Source of the DNA: Stenotrophomonas sp. SAU14A_NAIMI4_5
GTDB lineage: Bacteria > Pseudomonadota > Gammaproteobacteria > Xanthomonadales > Xanthomonadaceae
Length of the DNA stretch: 64,000 nucleotides
Reading direction: 5' to 3'
NCBI RefSeq assembly: GCF_003086795.1
Contig: NZ_CP026003.1
Span: 3,973,531 to 4,037,530 of the forward strand
A program made the translations under genes and the position numbers. Positions 20,144 through 29,409 of this stretch are shown here, in pieces. A model generated the notes under the pieces. That model was not told the DNA's origin and did not search any database. It saw only the letters and a program-made list of their open reading frames with translations. Each line of letters opens with the position of its first letter. Position 1 is the stretch's first letter.

Positions 20144-20335
20144 GTGACTGCATGGGATGCGTTGAACTACGTTCTGCTGGCAGCAGGGCTGGTGATGCTG
20201 GTGCTGGGCTACCGCCGTTCCAGCCGCAACCAGCTGCTGTGCGCCGGGCTGTTGCTGCTGGCCTTCAACGGCGTCGAGGATTTCGCCGCCGGGTTTGCCG
20301 ACGGTTATGCGGGTTCGGATGCGCGGGTGATCTGA
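20144..20335 (+). CDS. small membrane protein
   Basis: 63 residues from GTG 20144, with AGGGAG about ten bases ahead. The sequence is two hydrophobic stretches (LNYVLLAAGLVMLVLGY and QLLCAGLLLLAFNGVEDFAAGF) around a short basic turn (RRSSRNQ), so a two-helix hairpin in the inner membrane is likely. Divergent from the GST gene. No recognised family. Confidence 0.5.
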   Translation: MTAWDALNYVLLAAGLVMLVLGYRRSSRNQLLCAGLLLLAFNGVEDFAAGFADGYAGSDARVI

Positions 20336-20349
20336 ACCGCGGCGTCGAT

Positions 20350-20373
20350 GTGCCGGCCAGCGGCCGGCGCTAC
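20350..20373. repeat. REP unit, GCCGGCCAGCGGCCGGC type
   Basis: TGCCGGCCAGCGGCCGGCGC followed by TAC; the reverse complement begins GTAGCGCCGGCC. Its GTAG gives the TAG stop of the NYN gene (20370-20372). Relatives at 36355 and 52603. Confidence 0.8.
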
Positions 20374-21146
20374 CGGTTCTTCTTCGGCAGCGCGCGCACG
20401 TAGGACGATTTGCCGTCCTTCTTCAGCTCGAACAGGCCGATGGCCGCCAGCAGGTCGCTGAGCTTGCCGTAGCCATAGTTGCGCGGGTCGAACGAGGCCT
20501 GGTTGCCGATCTGGCTGCCGACCGGGCCCAGGTGTGACCAGCCATCCTCGCCCTCGGCGGCAGACACCGCACGCCGCAGCATCTTCACCAGGCGCGTGTC
20601 ATTGCGCAGTTCCGCGCTGTTCTTGCGCGGGCGCACTTCATCACTGGCCACCTGCCCGCTGGGCGCCTGCCCGGCCTCGGCCTCGACGTCGGGCACGCTG
20701 GCGTGGGTCTGGCCCAGGGCTTCCAGGTAGGTGAACTTGGAGCAGGCGTTGACGAAGGGCTCGGGCGTCTTCTTCTCGCCGAAGCCATACACCTTCACCC
20801 CATCGGTCAGCAGGCGCATCACCATCGGGGTGAAGTCGGCATCGCTGGAGACGATGGCGAACCCATCGAGGTTGCGCGCGTACAGCAGGTCCATCGCATC
20901 GATGACCATGGCCATGTCCGAGGCGTTCTTGCCCTTGCTGTAGGCGAACTGCTGGATCGGGCGGATGGCGTACTCGTGCAGCACCGATTCCCAGCCCTTC
21001 AGGCGCGGGCTTTTCCAGTTGCCGTAGGCACGGCGCACGTTGGCCACGCCGTAGCGGGCGACCTCGGCCAGGACTTCGTCGATCTTCGAGGCCGGCGCAT
21101 TGTCGGCGTCGATCAGCAGGGCGATGCGCTTTTCCGGTTCGGACAT
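20370..21146 (-). CDS. NYN-domain RNase-like protein with OST-HTH/LOTUS domain
   Basis: 258 residues. The N-terminal NYN (PIN-like) domain begins KRIALLIDADNAPASKIDEVL, with the acidic metal-binding residues DxDN. It continues with GKNASDMAMVIDAMDLLY and ISSDADFTPMVMRLL (here FAIVSSDADF), the LabA-like acidic cluster. The C-terminal third (NDTRLVKMLRRAVSAAEGEDGWSHLGPVGSQIGNQASFDPRNYGYGKLSDLLAAIGLFELKK) is an OST-HTH/LOTUS fold, often RNA-binding. Together they suggest an RNA-directed nuclease; the target is unknown. Stop codon lies in a REP. Confidence 0.88.
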   Translation of the reverse strand: MSEPEKRIALLIDADNAPASKIDEVLAEVARYGVANVRRAYGNWKSPRLKGWESVLHEYAIRPIQQFAYSKGKNASDMAMVIDAMDLLYARNLDGFAIVSSDADFTPMVMRLLTDGVKVYGFGEKKTPEPFVNACSKFTYLEALGQTHASVPDVEAEAGQAPSGQVASDEVRPRKNSAELRNDTRLVKMLRRAVSAAEGEDGWSHLGPVGSQIGNQASFDPRNYGYGKLSDLLAAIGLFELKKDGKSSYVRALPKKNR

Positions 21147-21254
21147 GGTTTCCTCGGTGGGCTGCAGGCTGAGCGGAGTATCACCCATGGCCACTGGCAG
21201 CCATGTGACGTGCGATGATGCAGGGCGACATCCATCCCCCTCTGGAGTACGTCG

Positions 21255-22532
21255 ATGAGCCGCGAACCAGTCCCCCACCTGGTCATCATCGGCGGCGGTT
21301 TTGCGGGCCTCTGGGCCACCCGGGCCCTGGCCCGCGAAAAGATCAGGATCACCCTGCTCGACCGCCGCAACCACCACCTGTTCCAACCCCTGCTGTACCA
21401 GGTCGCCACCGCCGGCCTGTCCGCCCCCGACATCGCCGCGCCGCTGCGCCACATCCTTGGCCACCAGCGCAACGTGGAAGTACGCCTGGGCGAGGTCGTC
21501 GCCATCGACAAGGCCACCCGCCAGGTGCAGCTGGCCGACGGCAGCACCCTGGGCTACGACAGCCTGCTGCTGGCCACCGGCGCCACCCACGCCTACTTCG
21601 GCAACGACCAGTGGGCCGCCGATGCGCCGGGCCTGAAAACGCTGGACGATGCCATCGCCCTGCGCCGCAAACTGCTGCTGGCATTCGAGCGCGCCGAGGC
21701 CGAACCGGACCCGGCGAAGAAGGCCGCATGGCTCAGCTTCGCGGTGGTCGGCGGCGGCCCCACCGGCGTCGAACTGGCTGGCACCCTGGCCGAGATCGCC
21801 CGCCACACCCTGCGTAACGAGTTCCGCCACATCGATCCGGCCAGCGCCAAGGTGCGCCTGGTCGAGGCCGGCCCGCGCGTGCTGTCTTCGTTCCCCGAGG
21901 TGCTGTCGCTGAAGGCACGCCGGCAGCTGGAGAAGCTGGGCGTGGAAGTGCTGACCGGCACCCCGGTGAGCGACATCGACAGCCTCGGCTTCAAGCTGGG
22001 CGAACAGTTCGTGCCCGCACGCACCGTGGTCTGGGCCGCCGGCGTGGCCGCCTCGCCGCTGGCGCGCACGCTGGACGTACCACTGGACCGCGCCGGCCGC
22101 GTGCAGGTGCAGCCCGACCTGACCCTGCCCGGGCACCCCGAACTGTTCGTCGCTGGTGACCTGGCTGCAGTGAACCAGGCCAACGGCAAGCCGGTGCCCG
22201 GCGTGGCACCCGCCGCCAAGCAGATGGGCAAGTACGTGGCCGATGTCATCCGCGCGCGCCTGCATGGCAAGCCGACACCGGGGCCGTTCAAGTACGCCGA
22301 CTACGGCAACCTGGCCACCATCGGCCGCATGGCCGCCATCGTGCACCTGGGCAGGCTGCAGCTGTCCGGCGTGCTGGCCTGGTGGTTCTGGCTGGCCGCG
22401 CACGTGTTCTTCCTGATCGGTTTCCGCAACCGCGTGGTGGTGCTGCTGAACTGGGCGGTGGCGTACTGGAGCTACCAGCGCAGCGCGCGCATCATTTTCG
22501 GTGATGACCAGGAAGATCGCCGGCCGAGGTAA
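21255..22532 (+). CDS. ndh: NADH dehydrogenase, type II (FAD-dependent)
   Basis: 425 residues. Two Rossmann motifs: VIIGGGFAGLWATRAL (FAD, residue 10) and VVGGGPTGVELAGTL (NADH, about 165). ELFVAGDLAAV binds the FAD tail. The C-terminus (WWFWLAAHVFFLIGFRNRVVVLLNWAVAY) is hydrophobic and probably anchors the protein to the inner membrane. NDH-2 passes electrons from NADH to quinone without pumping protons. TGGAG precedes the ATG. Divergent from the NYN gene. Orthology to E. coli Ndh is likely rather than proven. Confidence 0.93.
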   Translation: MSREPVPHLVIIGGGFAGLWATRALAREKIRITLLDRRNHHLFQPLLYQVATAGLSAPDIAAPLRHILGHQRNVEVRLGEVVAIDKATRQVQLADGSTLGYDSLLLATGATHAYFGNDQWAADAPGLKTLDDAIALRRKLLLAFERAEAEPDPAKKAAWLSFAVVGGGPTGVELAGTLAEIARHTLRNEFRHIDPASAKVRLVEAGPRVLSSFPEVLSLKARRQLEKLGVEVLTGTPVSDIDSLGFKLGEQFVPARTVVWAAGVAASPLARTLDVPLDRAGRVQVQPDLTLPGHPELFVAGDLAAVNQANGKPVPGVAPAAKQMGKYVADVIRARLHGKPTPGPFKYADYGNLATIGRMAAIVHLGRLQLSGVLAWWFWLAAHVFFLIGFRNRVVVLLNWAVAYWSYQRSARIIFGDDQEDRRPR

Positions 22533-22548
22533 TGGCCTGCACTACGCT

Positions 22549-22671
22549 GGGGTCAGAGCCCTTTCCTGCGGAAAGGGATCTGGCCCCGGGCATGAAGGGG
22601 TCGGATCCCTTTCCACAGGAAAGGGCTCTGACCCCGCCTCCCAACATCCTCCTCGCATGGCGTGGATCTAC
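22549..22671. repeat. cluster of three REP units
   Basis: GGGTCAGAGCCC-type unit at 22549-22587, an inverted partner at 22597-22635 and a GATCCACGC-type unit at 22645-22671. The last supplies the TAG stop of the gene on the minus strand (22668-22670). Confidence 0.85.
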
Positions 22672-23123
22672 CGGTTCACCGGGCCGCCGGGGCCCGGCGG
22701 GCGCGGCCACACGTGGCAGAAGTCTTCTTTCCTCGCGGTGTCGGCAATCTGCCCAGCACTCCAATGCCGGGTGATCCAGATCGTGAGCGCCGTGCTGCTC
22801 AACTGCCAGCGCAGCATGCCGTGGCGCGGCTGCCGCATCAGGTGGCGGCGGGCAACCCAGTAGGCCTCCTGCTCGCCCACGGGCACGTTCGCTTTCCCCG
22901 CATCCTGGTCGAAGAGCTGCACGACGACGCCCCAGGGGTTCATGCGCTGGTAGCCCGCGCGCGGTTCACCGCTGCATGCCGCCACGCCGCTGGGCGCACG
23001 GTCTGCCGGCTGCGGCCAACCATCCACCCAGGCCAGCCCGAGCAGGTAGAGCAGGCCGGGCAGCAGCGCGATGGCGGCGACCAATACGGCGACGGAGATC
23101 CATGCTTTGCCGGCAGCACGCAT
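22668..23123 (-). CDS. hypothetical membrane-anchored protein
   Basis: 151 residues from ATG 23123. One N-terminal membrane helix (AWISVAVLVAAIALLPGLLYLLGLAWV), then a soluble region with one cysteine near the start (GVAACSGEPRAGYQRMNPWG) and the run EQEAYWVARRHLMRQPRHGMLRWQLSSTALTIWITRHWSAGQIADTARKEDFCHVWP. I do not recognise a family. It starts 5 bp after the NTF2-like gene ends, so the two are one operon. Confidence 0.65.
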   Translation of the reverse strand: MRAAGKAWISVAVLVAAIALLPGLLYLLGLAWVDGWPQPADRAPSGVAACSGEPRAGYQRMNPWGVVVQLFDQDAGKANVPVGEQEAYWVARRHLMRQPRHGMLRWQLSSTALTIWITRHWSAGQIADTARKEDFCHVWPRPPGPGGPVNR

Positions 23124-23127
23124 CGCT

Positions 23128-23559
23128 CTACGGCGCCTTCGGTTTCGGGTACCACAGCGCGTTGACGATGACCCAGCGCTGGTCGAAACGGCCCATGTGG
23201 AAGTAGTCGACGAACCACGGCGTTTCCAGCCGCACCGAGGCGGCATTGCCGGTCACGTCCAGCACCGTGCAGCGGCGGTCCCATTGCGCCTTCCGCGTCT
23301 TCAACGCTCCCTGCTTCGTCAGTGCCACCAGTTCGTCCTTCGACATCCGGCGCAGGCCCAGACGCTCGTCAGGCGTATCGCCCAGCACCGCGCGTTTGGC
23401 CAGGTCCGGATGCAGGGACCGCACGACGCGCTGCGGGTCGGCTTCCAGCTGGCCATCGACATAGTCATGACAGGTGGCCTCGATGGCCGCGACGGTGGCC
23501 GGGTCGGCGGGCGGGCTGGTTGATGCGGAGAGCGCAAACAACAGGGCAAGCGTGGACAT
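23128..23559 (-). CDS. NTF2-like / Lumazine_bd_2-type exported protein
   Basis: 143 residues. Hydrophobic signal peptide MSTLALLFALSASTSPPA, then an NTF2 fold of the Lumazine_bd_2 type (VAAIEATCHDYVDGQLEADPQRVVRSLHPDLAKRAVLG; WDRRCTVLDVTGNAASVRLETPWFVDYFHMGRFDQRWVIVNALWYPKP). Such proteins usually bind small ligands; no catalytic residues can be named. Upstream partner of the 22668 gene. Confidence 0.75.
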   Translation of the reverse strand: MSTLALLFALSASTSPPADPATVAAIEATCHDYVDGQLEADPQRVVRSLHPDLAKRAVLGDTPDERLGLRRMSKDELVALTKQGALKTRKAQWDRRCTVLDVTGNAASVRLETPWFVDYFHMGRFDQRWVIVNALWYPKPKAP

Positions 23560-23611
23560 CCGGGTGCTCCAGCACGGGGGGCGGGGCGATCATGGCATGG
23601 GCGGCGTCCCC

Positions 23612-23635
23612 CATCCACGCGTGGCGTGGATCTAC
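23612..23635. repeat. REP unit, GATCCACGC type
   Basis: CATCCACGCGTGGCGTGGAT followed by CTAC, the reverse complement of GTAGATCCACGCCACGCG. Supplies the TAG stop of the GIY-YIG gene (23632-23634). Confidence 0.8.
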
Positions 23636-23907
23636 AGGACGGCCTCGGCCGGGGCCTGCAGCCAGGCCAGCTTGCGTTCGCGCGGCTGCTGCTTGAGCTG
23701 CCATTCGGCGCGGGACGCAGCCGAGCGGTCCGGGTACTCGCGCACGGCGAGGATGCGCAGCGGCGGCCGGGCCCGGGTGTAGCGGGCGCCCTTGCCGGCC
23801 TGGTGGGCAGCGAAACGGGCCGCCACGTCGGTGCTGATGCCGGCGTAGTAGCTGCCGTCACGGCATTCGAGCAGGTACAGGAACCAGGGGACGGAGGGGC
23901 GGGCCAT
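23632..23907 (-). CDS. GIY-YIG nuclease superfamily protein
   Basis: 91 residues: [45 protein letters not shown]. The order [15 protein letters not shown] is a GIY-YIG variant, with R (AARFAAH) and the KGARYT core typical of UPF0213/YhbQ. A DNA-processing role is inferred from the fold only; small stand-alone members are poorly understood. Confidence 0.88.
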   Translation of the reverse strand: MARPSVPWFLYLLECRDGSYYAGISTDVAARFAAHQAGKGARYTRARPPLRILAVREYPDRSAASRAEWQLKQQPRERKLAWLQAPAEAVL

Positions 23908-23949
23908 GCACCGATTATGGCGTGCTGCACTGCAGCGGATATACTGCCC

Positions 23950-24155
23950 TCCGAATGCAGGAGAGAGGCGCCGCGCTGGCGCCCGCCGAAGGCGCAGGCT
24001 CCCATGATCGCTCAGGCCGGTGGGCTGGAATCCCACCAACCATGCATTCGACTCGCCGAGCTGGAGAGAGGTCACCGGGCTCGCCCGGCACGATCCGCCG
24101 AAGGGGCACGCGGTTCATCCCGCTGAACTCTCAGGCAAAAGGACAGCGGGAGCGG
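23950..24155 (+). ncRNA. tandem glycine riboswitch
   Basis: Two glycine aptamers in a row. The first runs from GGAGAGAGGCGCC (about 23959) through CGCCGAAGGCGCAGGCTCC to CGCTCAGGCCGG (about 24020). The second runs from GGAGAGAGGTCACCGGG (about 24063) through CCGCCGAAGGGGCACGCGG to CTCTCAGGCAAAAGGACAG (about 24147). The motif order GGAGAG / GCCGAAG / CTCAGGCAAAAGGACAG is the hallmark of this riboswitch. The next gene is TRIC-family, not the glycine cleavage system. The ATG follows about 85 bp later; a terminator hairpin is not obvious, so translational control is possible. Confidence 0.93.
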
Positions 24156-24238
24156 CACCGGTCATCGTCATCCCGTCATTGCGCAGGCAGTGGCGGTATA
24201 CGCGCATGGCCGGCCCCACCGCGCCCGGAGCCTGTCCC

Positions 24239-24856
24239 ATGCTGCTGTCCATCATCTATCTCGTTGCCATTTCCGCCGAAGCCATGACCGGTGCGCTGTC
24301 CGCCGGCCGCCGCCGCATGGACCTGTTCGGCGTGGTCATGATCGCCTGCGTCACCGCCCTCGGCGGCGGTTCGCTGCGCGACATCCTGCTCGGCCATTAC
24401 CCGCTGGGCTGGGTGAAGCACCCCGAGTACCTGGGCTTCACCGTGTGCGCGGCGCTGATCGCCACCTGGGTGGCGCGCTGGATGCACCATTTCCGCCGCA
24501 CCTTCCTGGTGCTCGATGGCCTGGGCCTGATCGCCTTCACCCTGATCGGCTGCTCGATCGCACGCGAGGCCGGCCATGCCATGCCCATCGTGCTGATCGC
24601 CGGCATGCTCACCGGTGCCTTCGGCGGCGTGCTGCGCGACATCCTCTGCAACGAGGTGCCGCTGATCTTCCAGAAGGAGCTGTACGCGATCATCTCGCTG
24701 CTGACCGGCGCGGTATATCTGTTGCTGCTGCGCTGGGGTGTGGCCGATGCCACGGCGATCCTGTGCTGCCTGGGCGGTGGCTTCGCGCTGCGCCTGCTGG
24801 CGATCCATTACCGCTGGGAAATGCCCAAGTTCGTGTACCACGACGAAGTGCATTGA
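24239..24856 (+). CDS. TRIC/UPF0126 family membrane protein, glycine-riboswitch controlled
   Basis: 205 residues and seven predicted helices. Two internally repeated halves each carry the glycine-rich family motif: GGGSLRDILLGHYPLGWV and GAFGGVLRDILCNEVPLIF. This is the trimeric intracellular cation channel / YadS-like fold. GGAG precedes the ATG. The tandem glycine riboswitch upstream suggests a glycine-responsive transport or tolerance role; this is inference, since bacterial TRIC members studied conduct K+. Confidence 0.92.
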   Translation: MLLSIIYLVAISAEAMTGALSAGRRRMDLFGVVMIACVTALGGGSLRDILLGHYPLGWVKHPEYLGFTVCAALIATWVARWMHHFRRTFLVLDGLGLIAFTLIGCSIAREAGHAMPIVLIAGMLTGAFGGVLRDILCNEVPLIFQKELYAIISLLTGAVYLLLLRWGVADATAILCCLGGGFALRLLAIHYRWEMPKFVYHDEVH

Positions 24857-24865
24857 TCGCTCTTT

Positions 24866-24926
24866 GTAGAGTCGAGCCATGCTCGACTGTTCCTGGCAGA
24901 AGCAGTCGAGCATGGCTCGACCCTAC
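24866..24926. repeat. SMAG/REP pair, GTCGAGC-arm type
   Basis: GTAGAGTCGAGCCATGCTCG faces its inverted partner GTCGAGCATGGCTCGACCCT, ending CTAC at 24926. Belongs to the same family as 56215, 61366 and 63389. Confidence 0.9.
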
Positions 24927-25126
24927 AAGAGCGGTCAGGCATGACCTTGGTCATGCGGCAATCGCCGGGCTGATTGGCTACCATTGACGCCCCGTCGCCC
25001 GCGCGACGGCATCCAGCCACACCGCGTCGCGGTCCCGCCAGACACTCCCCTCCCCCGTTGCCCGCTGCGCGTGATGCGCGAACGGGCGTACATGTCCCTG
25101 CGCGTGCGCAGGGCGCAGGATGCCCC

Positions 25127-26314
25127 ATGTCCGCTGTTGAGCCGTCCCGTAGCACCCCGCCCCGTTCCCGCCGCTGGTGGGCGATTCCCGTCGTCATCAT
25201 CGTGGCCGGCCTGGTGGCCTGGTGGGCATGGCCGCGCGCCGAGGCAACCGCGGCCGCAGGCCCGGGCAAGACCGTGCCGGTGCGCGTGGCCCGTGCCAGT
25301 GCCGAACCGCTGCAGCTGCGCCTGAAGGCCGTCGGCACCGTCACCCCGCTGCACAGCGTGGTGGTGCGCAGCCGCGTCGATGGCGAGCTGCTGCGCCTGC
25401 ACTTCCAGGAAGGCCAGCAGGTGAAGGCCGGCGACCTGCTCGCGCAGATCGACCCGCGCCCGTATGAAGTGAAGCTGGCGCAGGCGCAGGGCACCCAGCA
25501 GCAGAACCTGGCGGAACTCGAGAATGCCGAGCGCCAGCTGCAGCGCTACCGCGAACTGCAGAAGCAGAACTACGTGTCCGGGCAGGAGCTGAGCGACCAG
25601 CAGAGCAAGGTGCGGCAGCTGCAGGGCCGCCGCATCAGCGACCAGGCCTCGGTGGACGAAGCGCGCCTGCAGCTGCAGTACACCCGCATCACCGCGCCGG
25701 TCAGCGGCCGCGTCGGCCTGCGCCGCCTCGATGTCGGCAACCTGGTGCATGCCAGCGATACCGAGGGTCTGGTGACGCTGGCGCAGACCGCGCCAATCAG
25801 CGTGCTGTTCACCGTGCCCGAACCTGAACTGCCGGCCCTGCTGGATGCCGTGCAGGCCCAGGCCGGCCTGCCGGTGGAAGCCTGGGACCGCAGTGAAAGC
25901 AAGGCGCTGGCGCAGGGCACGCTGTCCAGCGTCGACAACCGCATCGACACCGCCACCGGCACGCTGAAACTGCGCGCGCAGTTCGACAACGCGGGCCTGG
26001 CGCTGTTCCCCAACCAGTTCGTCAACGTGCGCCTGCAGCTGGGCGAACAGCCGGCGCTGCTGATTCCCGATGCCGCCGTGCAGTTCGGCAGCCAGGGCAA
26101 CTACGTGCACATCGTCGACAAGGACAACAAGGCGCAGCGCCGCACCGTGGTGCTGGGCCCGGCCGATGAGGGCCGCGTGGCCGTGCGCTCCGGCCTGCAG
26201 GCCGGCGACCAGGTGGTGATCGAAGGCATCGATGGCCTGGAAGACGGTACCGCCGTGGAGATCGTGGCCGAACAGCCCGCTGCTGCAGCGAAGGCGGCCA
26301 AGGCCGGCGCATGA
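25127..26314 (+). CDS. smeI: RND efflux membrane-fusion adaptor (SmeI-like)
   Basis: 395 residues. A single N-terminal membrane anchor ([19 protein letters not shown]) precedes the adaptor body: barrel-sandwich/lipoyl halves ([67 protein letters not shown]) separated by a helical hairpin that contacts the outer-membrane channel. First gene of a three-gene operon, overlapping the next by ATGA. One adaptor plus two different RND permeases is the SmeIJK/MdtABC arrangement. No outer-membrane channel gene is linked, so it must use one encoded elsewhere. AGGA lies 7 bases ahead of the ATG. Confidence 0.93.
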   Translation: MSAVEPSRSTPPRSRRWWAIPVVIIVAGLVAWWAWPRAEATAAAGPGKTVPVRVARASAEPLQLRLKAVGTVTPLHSVVVRSRVDGELLRLHFQEGQQVKAGDLLAQIDPRPYEVKLAQAQGTQQQNLAELENAERQLQRYRELQKQNYVSGQELSDQQSKVRQLQGRRISDQASVDEARLQLQYTRITAPVSGRVGLRRLDVGNLVHASDTEGLVTLAQTAPISVLFTVPEPELPALLDAVQAQAGLPVEAWDRSESKALAQGTLSSVDNRIDTATGTLKLRAQFDNAGLALFPNQFVNVRLQLGEQPALLIPDAAVQFGSQGNYVHIVDKDNKAQRRTVVLGPADEGRVAVRSGLQAGDQVVIEGIDGLEDGTAVEIVAEQPAAAAKAAKAGA

Positions 26315-29300
26315 ACCTGTCGCGCCCGTTCATCCTGCGCCCGGTCGCCACCACCCTGCTGATGGTGGCGCTGCTGCTGTCGGGCGTGCTGGCCTACCGC
26401 CTGCTGCCGGTGGCGGCGCTGCCACAGGTCGATTACCCGATCATCCAGATCACTACGCTGTACCCGGGCGCCAGCCCGGAACTGACCACGCGCACCATCA
26501 CCGCGCCGCTGGAACGCCAGCTCGGGCAGATTCCCGGCCTGAAGCAGCTGTCGTCCACCAGTTCCGGCGGCGCCTCGGTCATCACCCTGCAGTTCGGCCT
26601 GGATGTGACTCTGGGCGTGGCCGAGCAGGACGTGCAGGCGGCCATCAACGCCGCCGGCAGCTTCCTGCCCGGCGATCTGCCGGTGCCGCCGGTGTACCGC
26701 AAGGTCAACCCGGCCGACACGCCCATCCTCACCCTGGCGGTGACCTCGCAGGCGCTGGCGCTGCCGCGGGTGCACGACCTGGTGGATACGCGCATCGCCC
26801 AGCGCCTGGCGCAGCTGCCCGGCGTCGGCCTGGTCAGCCTGGCCGGTGGCCAGCGGCCTGCGGTGCGCATCCAGGTGAACCCGGCTGCGCTGGCGGCCAA
26901 CGGCTTGGGCATGGACCACATCCGCACCGCGATCGCTGCAGCCAACGTCAACCTGCCCAAGGGCAGTTTCGATGGCCCGATCCGCGCGGTGATGCTCGAT
27001 GCCAACGACCAGATGCGCAGCGTCGATGAGTACCGCGCCCTGGTGCTGGCCTGGCGCGAAGGCGCGCCGCTGCGCCTGGGCGACGTGGCCACCATCACCG
27101 ATGGCGCCGAGAACCGCCAGCTGGCCGCCTGGAGCGGCACCACGCCGGCGGTGCTGGTGAACATCCAGCGCCAGCCCGGCGCGAACGTGATCGCCGTGGT
27201 CGAGCAGGTGCGCACGCTGCTGCCGCAGCTGCAGGCCACGCTGCCGGCCGGCGTGCAGATGAACGTGCTGAGCGACCGCACCGAATCGATCCGCGCCTCC
27301 GTGCGCGGCGTGCAGAAGGAACTGGTGCTGGCCATCGGTCTGGTGGTGCTGGTCACCTGGGTGTTCCTGCGCAACCTGCCGGCCACGCTCATTCCCAGCG
27401 TGGCGGTGCCGCTGTCGCTGATCGGCACGTTCGCGGTGATGCTGCTGGCCGGCTACTCGCTCAACAACCTCACGCTGATGGCGCTGACCATCGCCACCGG
27501 CTTCGTGGTGGACGATGCCATCGTGATGCTGGAGAACATCGCCCGCCACCTGGAAGAAGGCGAGAGCCCGCGCGAGGCGGCGCTGAAGGGCGCGGCCGAG
27601 ATCGGCTTCACCCTGGTCTCGCTGACTGTTTCGCTGATCGCGGTGCTGATCCCGCTGCTGTTCATGGCCGACCTGGTGGGCGCGCTGTTCCATGAGTTCG
27701 CGGTGACGCTGGCGGTGGCGATCGGTATCTCGCTGCTGGTGTCGCTCACTCTTACGCCGATGCTGTGTGCGCGCTTCCTCAAGCCGCATGCGAAGGGGTC
27801 AGAGCCCCAAGGGGATCTGACCCCGAAACAAGATGTCTTCGACCGCATCATCGCCGTCTACGACCGCCAGCTGCAGTGGGTGCTGCAGCGCCAGCCGCTG
27901 ATGCTGCTGGCCACCGTCGCCACGCTGGCGCTGACCGTGGCGCTGTACTTCGCCGTGCCCAAGGGCTTCTTCCCGGTGCAGGATGCCGGCCTGGTGCAGG
28001 GCATCAGCGAGGCCCCGCAGGCGATCTCGTTCCAGGCCATGCACGAGCGCCAGCAGGCGCTGGCGGCGGCCATCGAAGCCGACGAGGCGGTGGCCAGCGT
28101 GTCGTCCTATATCGGCGTGGACGGCAACAACGCCACGCTCAACACCGGCCGCCTGCTGATCGAACTGAAGCCGCATGGCGACCGCGACGGCGCCGCCGTG
28201 GTGATGGAACGGCTGCAGCAGCGTGTGTCGAAGATTCCCGGCATCACCCTGTACCTGCAGCCAGTGCAGGAGCTGGGCATCGAAGACCGCATCAGCCGCA
28301 ACCAGTACCAGTTCACCCTGACCACGCCGGAACAGCAGACGCTGGAAACCTGGACACCGAAGCTGCTGCAGGCGCTGCGCCAGCAGCCGGCACTGCGCGA
28401 TGTGGCCAGCGACCTGCAGATGCAGGGCCGGCAGGCACGGGTGAACATCGACCGCGATGCGGCGGCGCGCCTGAACGTGAGCGTGGAAGCCGTGGCCGAT
28501 GCGCTGTACGACGCCTACGGGCAGCGTCAGATCTCCACCATCTTCACCCAGGCCAGCCAGTACCGCGTGGTGCTGGAAGCCGATCCGTCGCGCCAGCCCG
28601 GGCCCGATGCCATCAGCGGCCTGCGCGTGCGCAACAGCGATGGCCAGACCGTGCCGCTGGGCGCGGTGGCGCGGGTGGAACTCGGGCCGGCGGCCCTGCT
28701 GCGCAACCATGTCGGCCAGTTCCCGGCGGCCACGCTGTCGTTCAACCTGGCACCGGGGGCCTCGCTGGGCGAAGCCACCGCCGCCGTGGAAGCGGCGCGC
28801 ACGCAGATCGCCCTGCCCGAAAGCATCGAACTGCGGCTGCAAGGTGCGGCGGCGGCGTTCAGCAGTTCGCTGTCGTCCACGCTGTGGCTGATCCTGGCCG
28901 CAGTGGTGGTGATGTACATCGTGCTGGGCGTGCTCTACGAGAGCTTCGTGCACCCGATCACCATCCTCTCCACCCTGCCCTCGGCCACCGTGGGTGCGCT
29001 GGCCGCGCTGTGGGTGAGCGGGCGCAGCCTCGACCTGATCGCGGTGATCGGCATCGTGCTGCTGATCGGCCTGGTGAAGAAGAACGCGATCATGATGATC
29101 GACTTCGCGCTGGACGCGCAGCGCACGCGTGGCATGACCCCGCGTGAGGCGATCCACCAGGCGGCGCTGCTGCGCTTCCGTCCGATCCTGATGACCACGC
29201 TGGCCGCGTTGTTCGGCGCGGTGCCGCTGATGCTGGCCAGTGGTTCGGGCGCGGAACTGCGGCAGCCGCTGGGCTGGGTGATGGTCGGTGGCCTGCTGGT

Positions 29301-29409
29301 CAGCCAGGTGCTGACCCTGTTCACCACGCCGGTGATCTACCTGGCCTTCGACCGCCTGCAGCGCCGGCGCTCGGCCGCCCTCGCCACGCCTGAAGAGGCG
29401 CGCGCATGA
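26311..29409 (+). CDS. smeJ: RND efflux permease, MdtB/SmeJ-like, with an in-frame REP insertion
   Basis: 1032 residues, normal RND length with twelve membrane helices. The proton-relay acidic pair is Asp401-Asp402 ([16 protein letters not shown]); the later lysine helix is [17 protein letters not shown]. Bases 27795-27824 are a GGGTCAGAGCCC/GGGATCTGACCCC palindrome of the local REP family. It is translated in frame as about ten extra residues ([10 protein letters not shown]) between [11 protein letters not shown] and [10 protein letters not shown], in the cytoplasmic loop after helix 6. The reading frame survives. Overlaps smeI and smeK by ATGA, so all three are translationally coupled. Forms the heteromeric inner-membrane pump with the next gene. 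Confidence 0.94.
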   Translation: MNLSRPFILRPVATTLLMVALLLSGVLAYRLLPVAALPQVDYPIIQITTLYPGASPELTTRTITAPLERQLGQIPGLKQLSSTSSGGASVITLQFGLDVTLGVAEQDVQAAINAAGSFLPGDLPVPPVYRKVNPADTPILTLAVTSQALALPRVHDLVDTRIAQRLAQLPGVGLVSLAGGQRPAVRIQVNPAALAANGLGMDHIRTAIAAANVNLPKGSFDGPIRAVMLDANDQMRSVDEYRALVLAWREGAPLRLGDVATITDGAENRQLAAWSGTTPAVLVNIQRQPGANVIAVVEQVRTLLPQLQATLPAGVQMNVLSDRTESIRASVRGVQKELVLAIGLVVLVTWVFLRNLPATLIPSVAVPLSLIGTFAVMLLAGYSLNNLTLMALTIATGFVVDDAIVMLENIARHLEEGESPREAALKGAAEIGFTLVSLTVSLIAVLIPLLFMADLVGALFHEFAVTLAVAIGISLLVSLTLTPMLCARFLKPHAKGSEPQGDLTPKQDVFDRIIAVYDRQLQWVLQRQPLMLLATVATLALTVALYFAVPKGFFPVQDAGLVQGISEAPQAISFQAMHERQQALAAAIEADEAVASVSSYIGVDGNNATLNTGRLLIELKPHGDRDGAAVVMERLQQRVSKIPGITLYLQPVQELGIEDRISRNQYQFTLTTPEQQTLETWTPKLLQALRQQPALRDVASDLQMQGRQARVNIDRDAAARLNVSVEAVADALYDAYGQRQISTIFTQASQYRVVLEADPSRQPGPDAISGLRVRNSDGQTVPLGAVARVELGPAALLRNHVGQFPAATLSFNLAPGASLGEATAAVEAARTQIALPESIELRLQGAAAAFSSSLSSTLWLILAAVVVMYIVLGVLYESFVHPITILSTLPSATVGALAALWVSGRSLDLIAVIGIVLLIGLVKKNAIMMIDFALDAQRTRGMTPREAIHQAALLRFRPILMTTLAALFGAVPLMLASGSGAELRQPLGWVMVGGLLVSQVLTLFTTPVIYLAFDRLQRRRSAALATPEEARA
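27795..27824. repeat. REP copy inside the smeJ coding sequence
   Basis: GGGGTCAGAGCCCC-AA-GGGGATCTGACCCC: 30 bp, exactly ten codons, imperfect palindrome with one mismatch pair. The same arms as the intergenic units at 10320, 22549 and 49669. It adds no stop in the frame used by smeJ. Confidence 0.85.
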
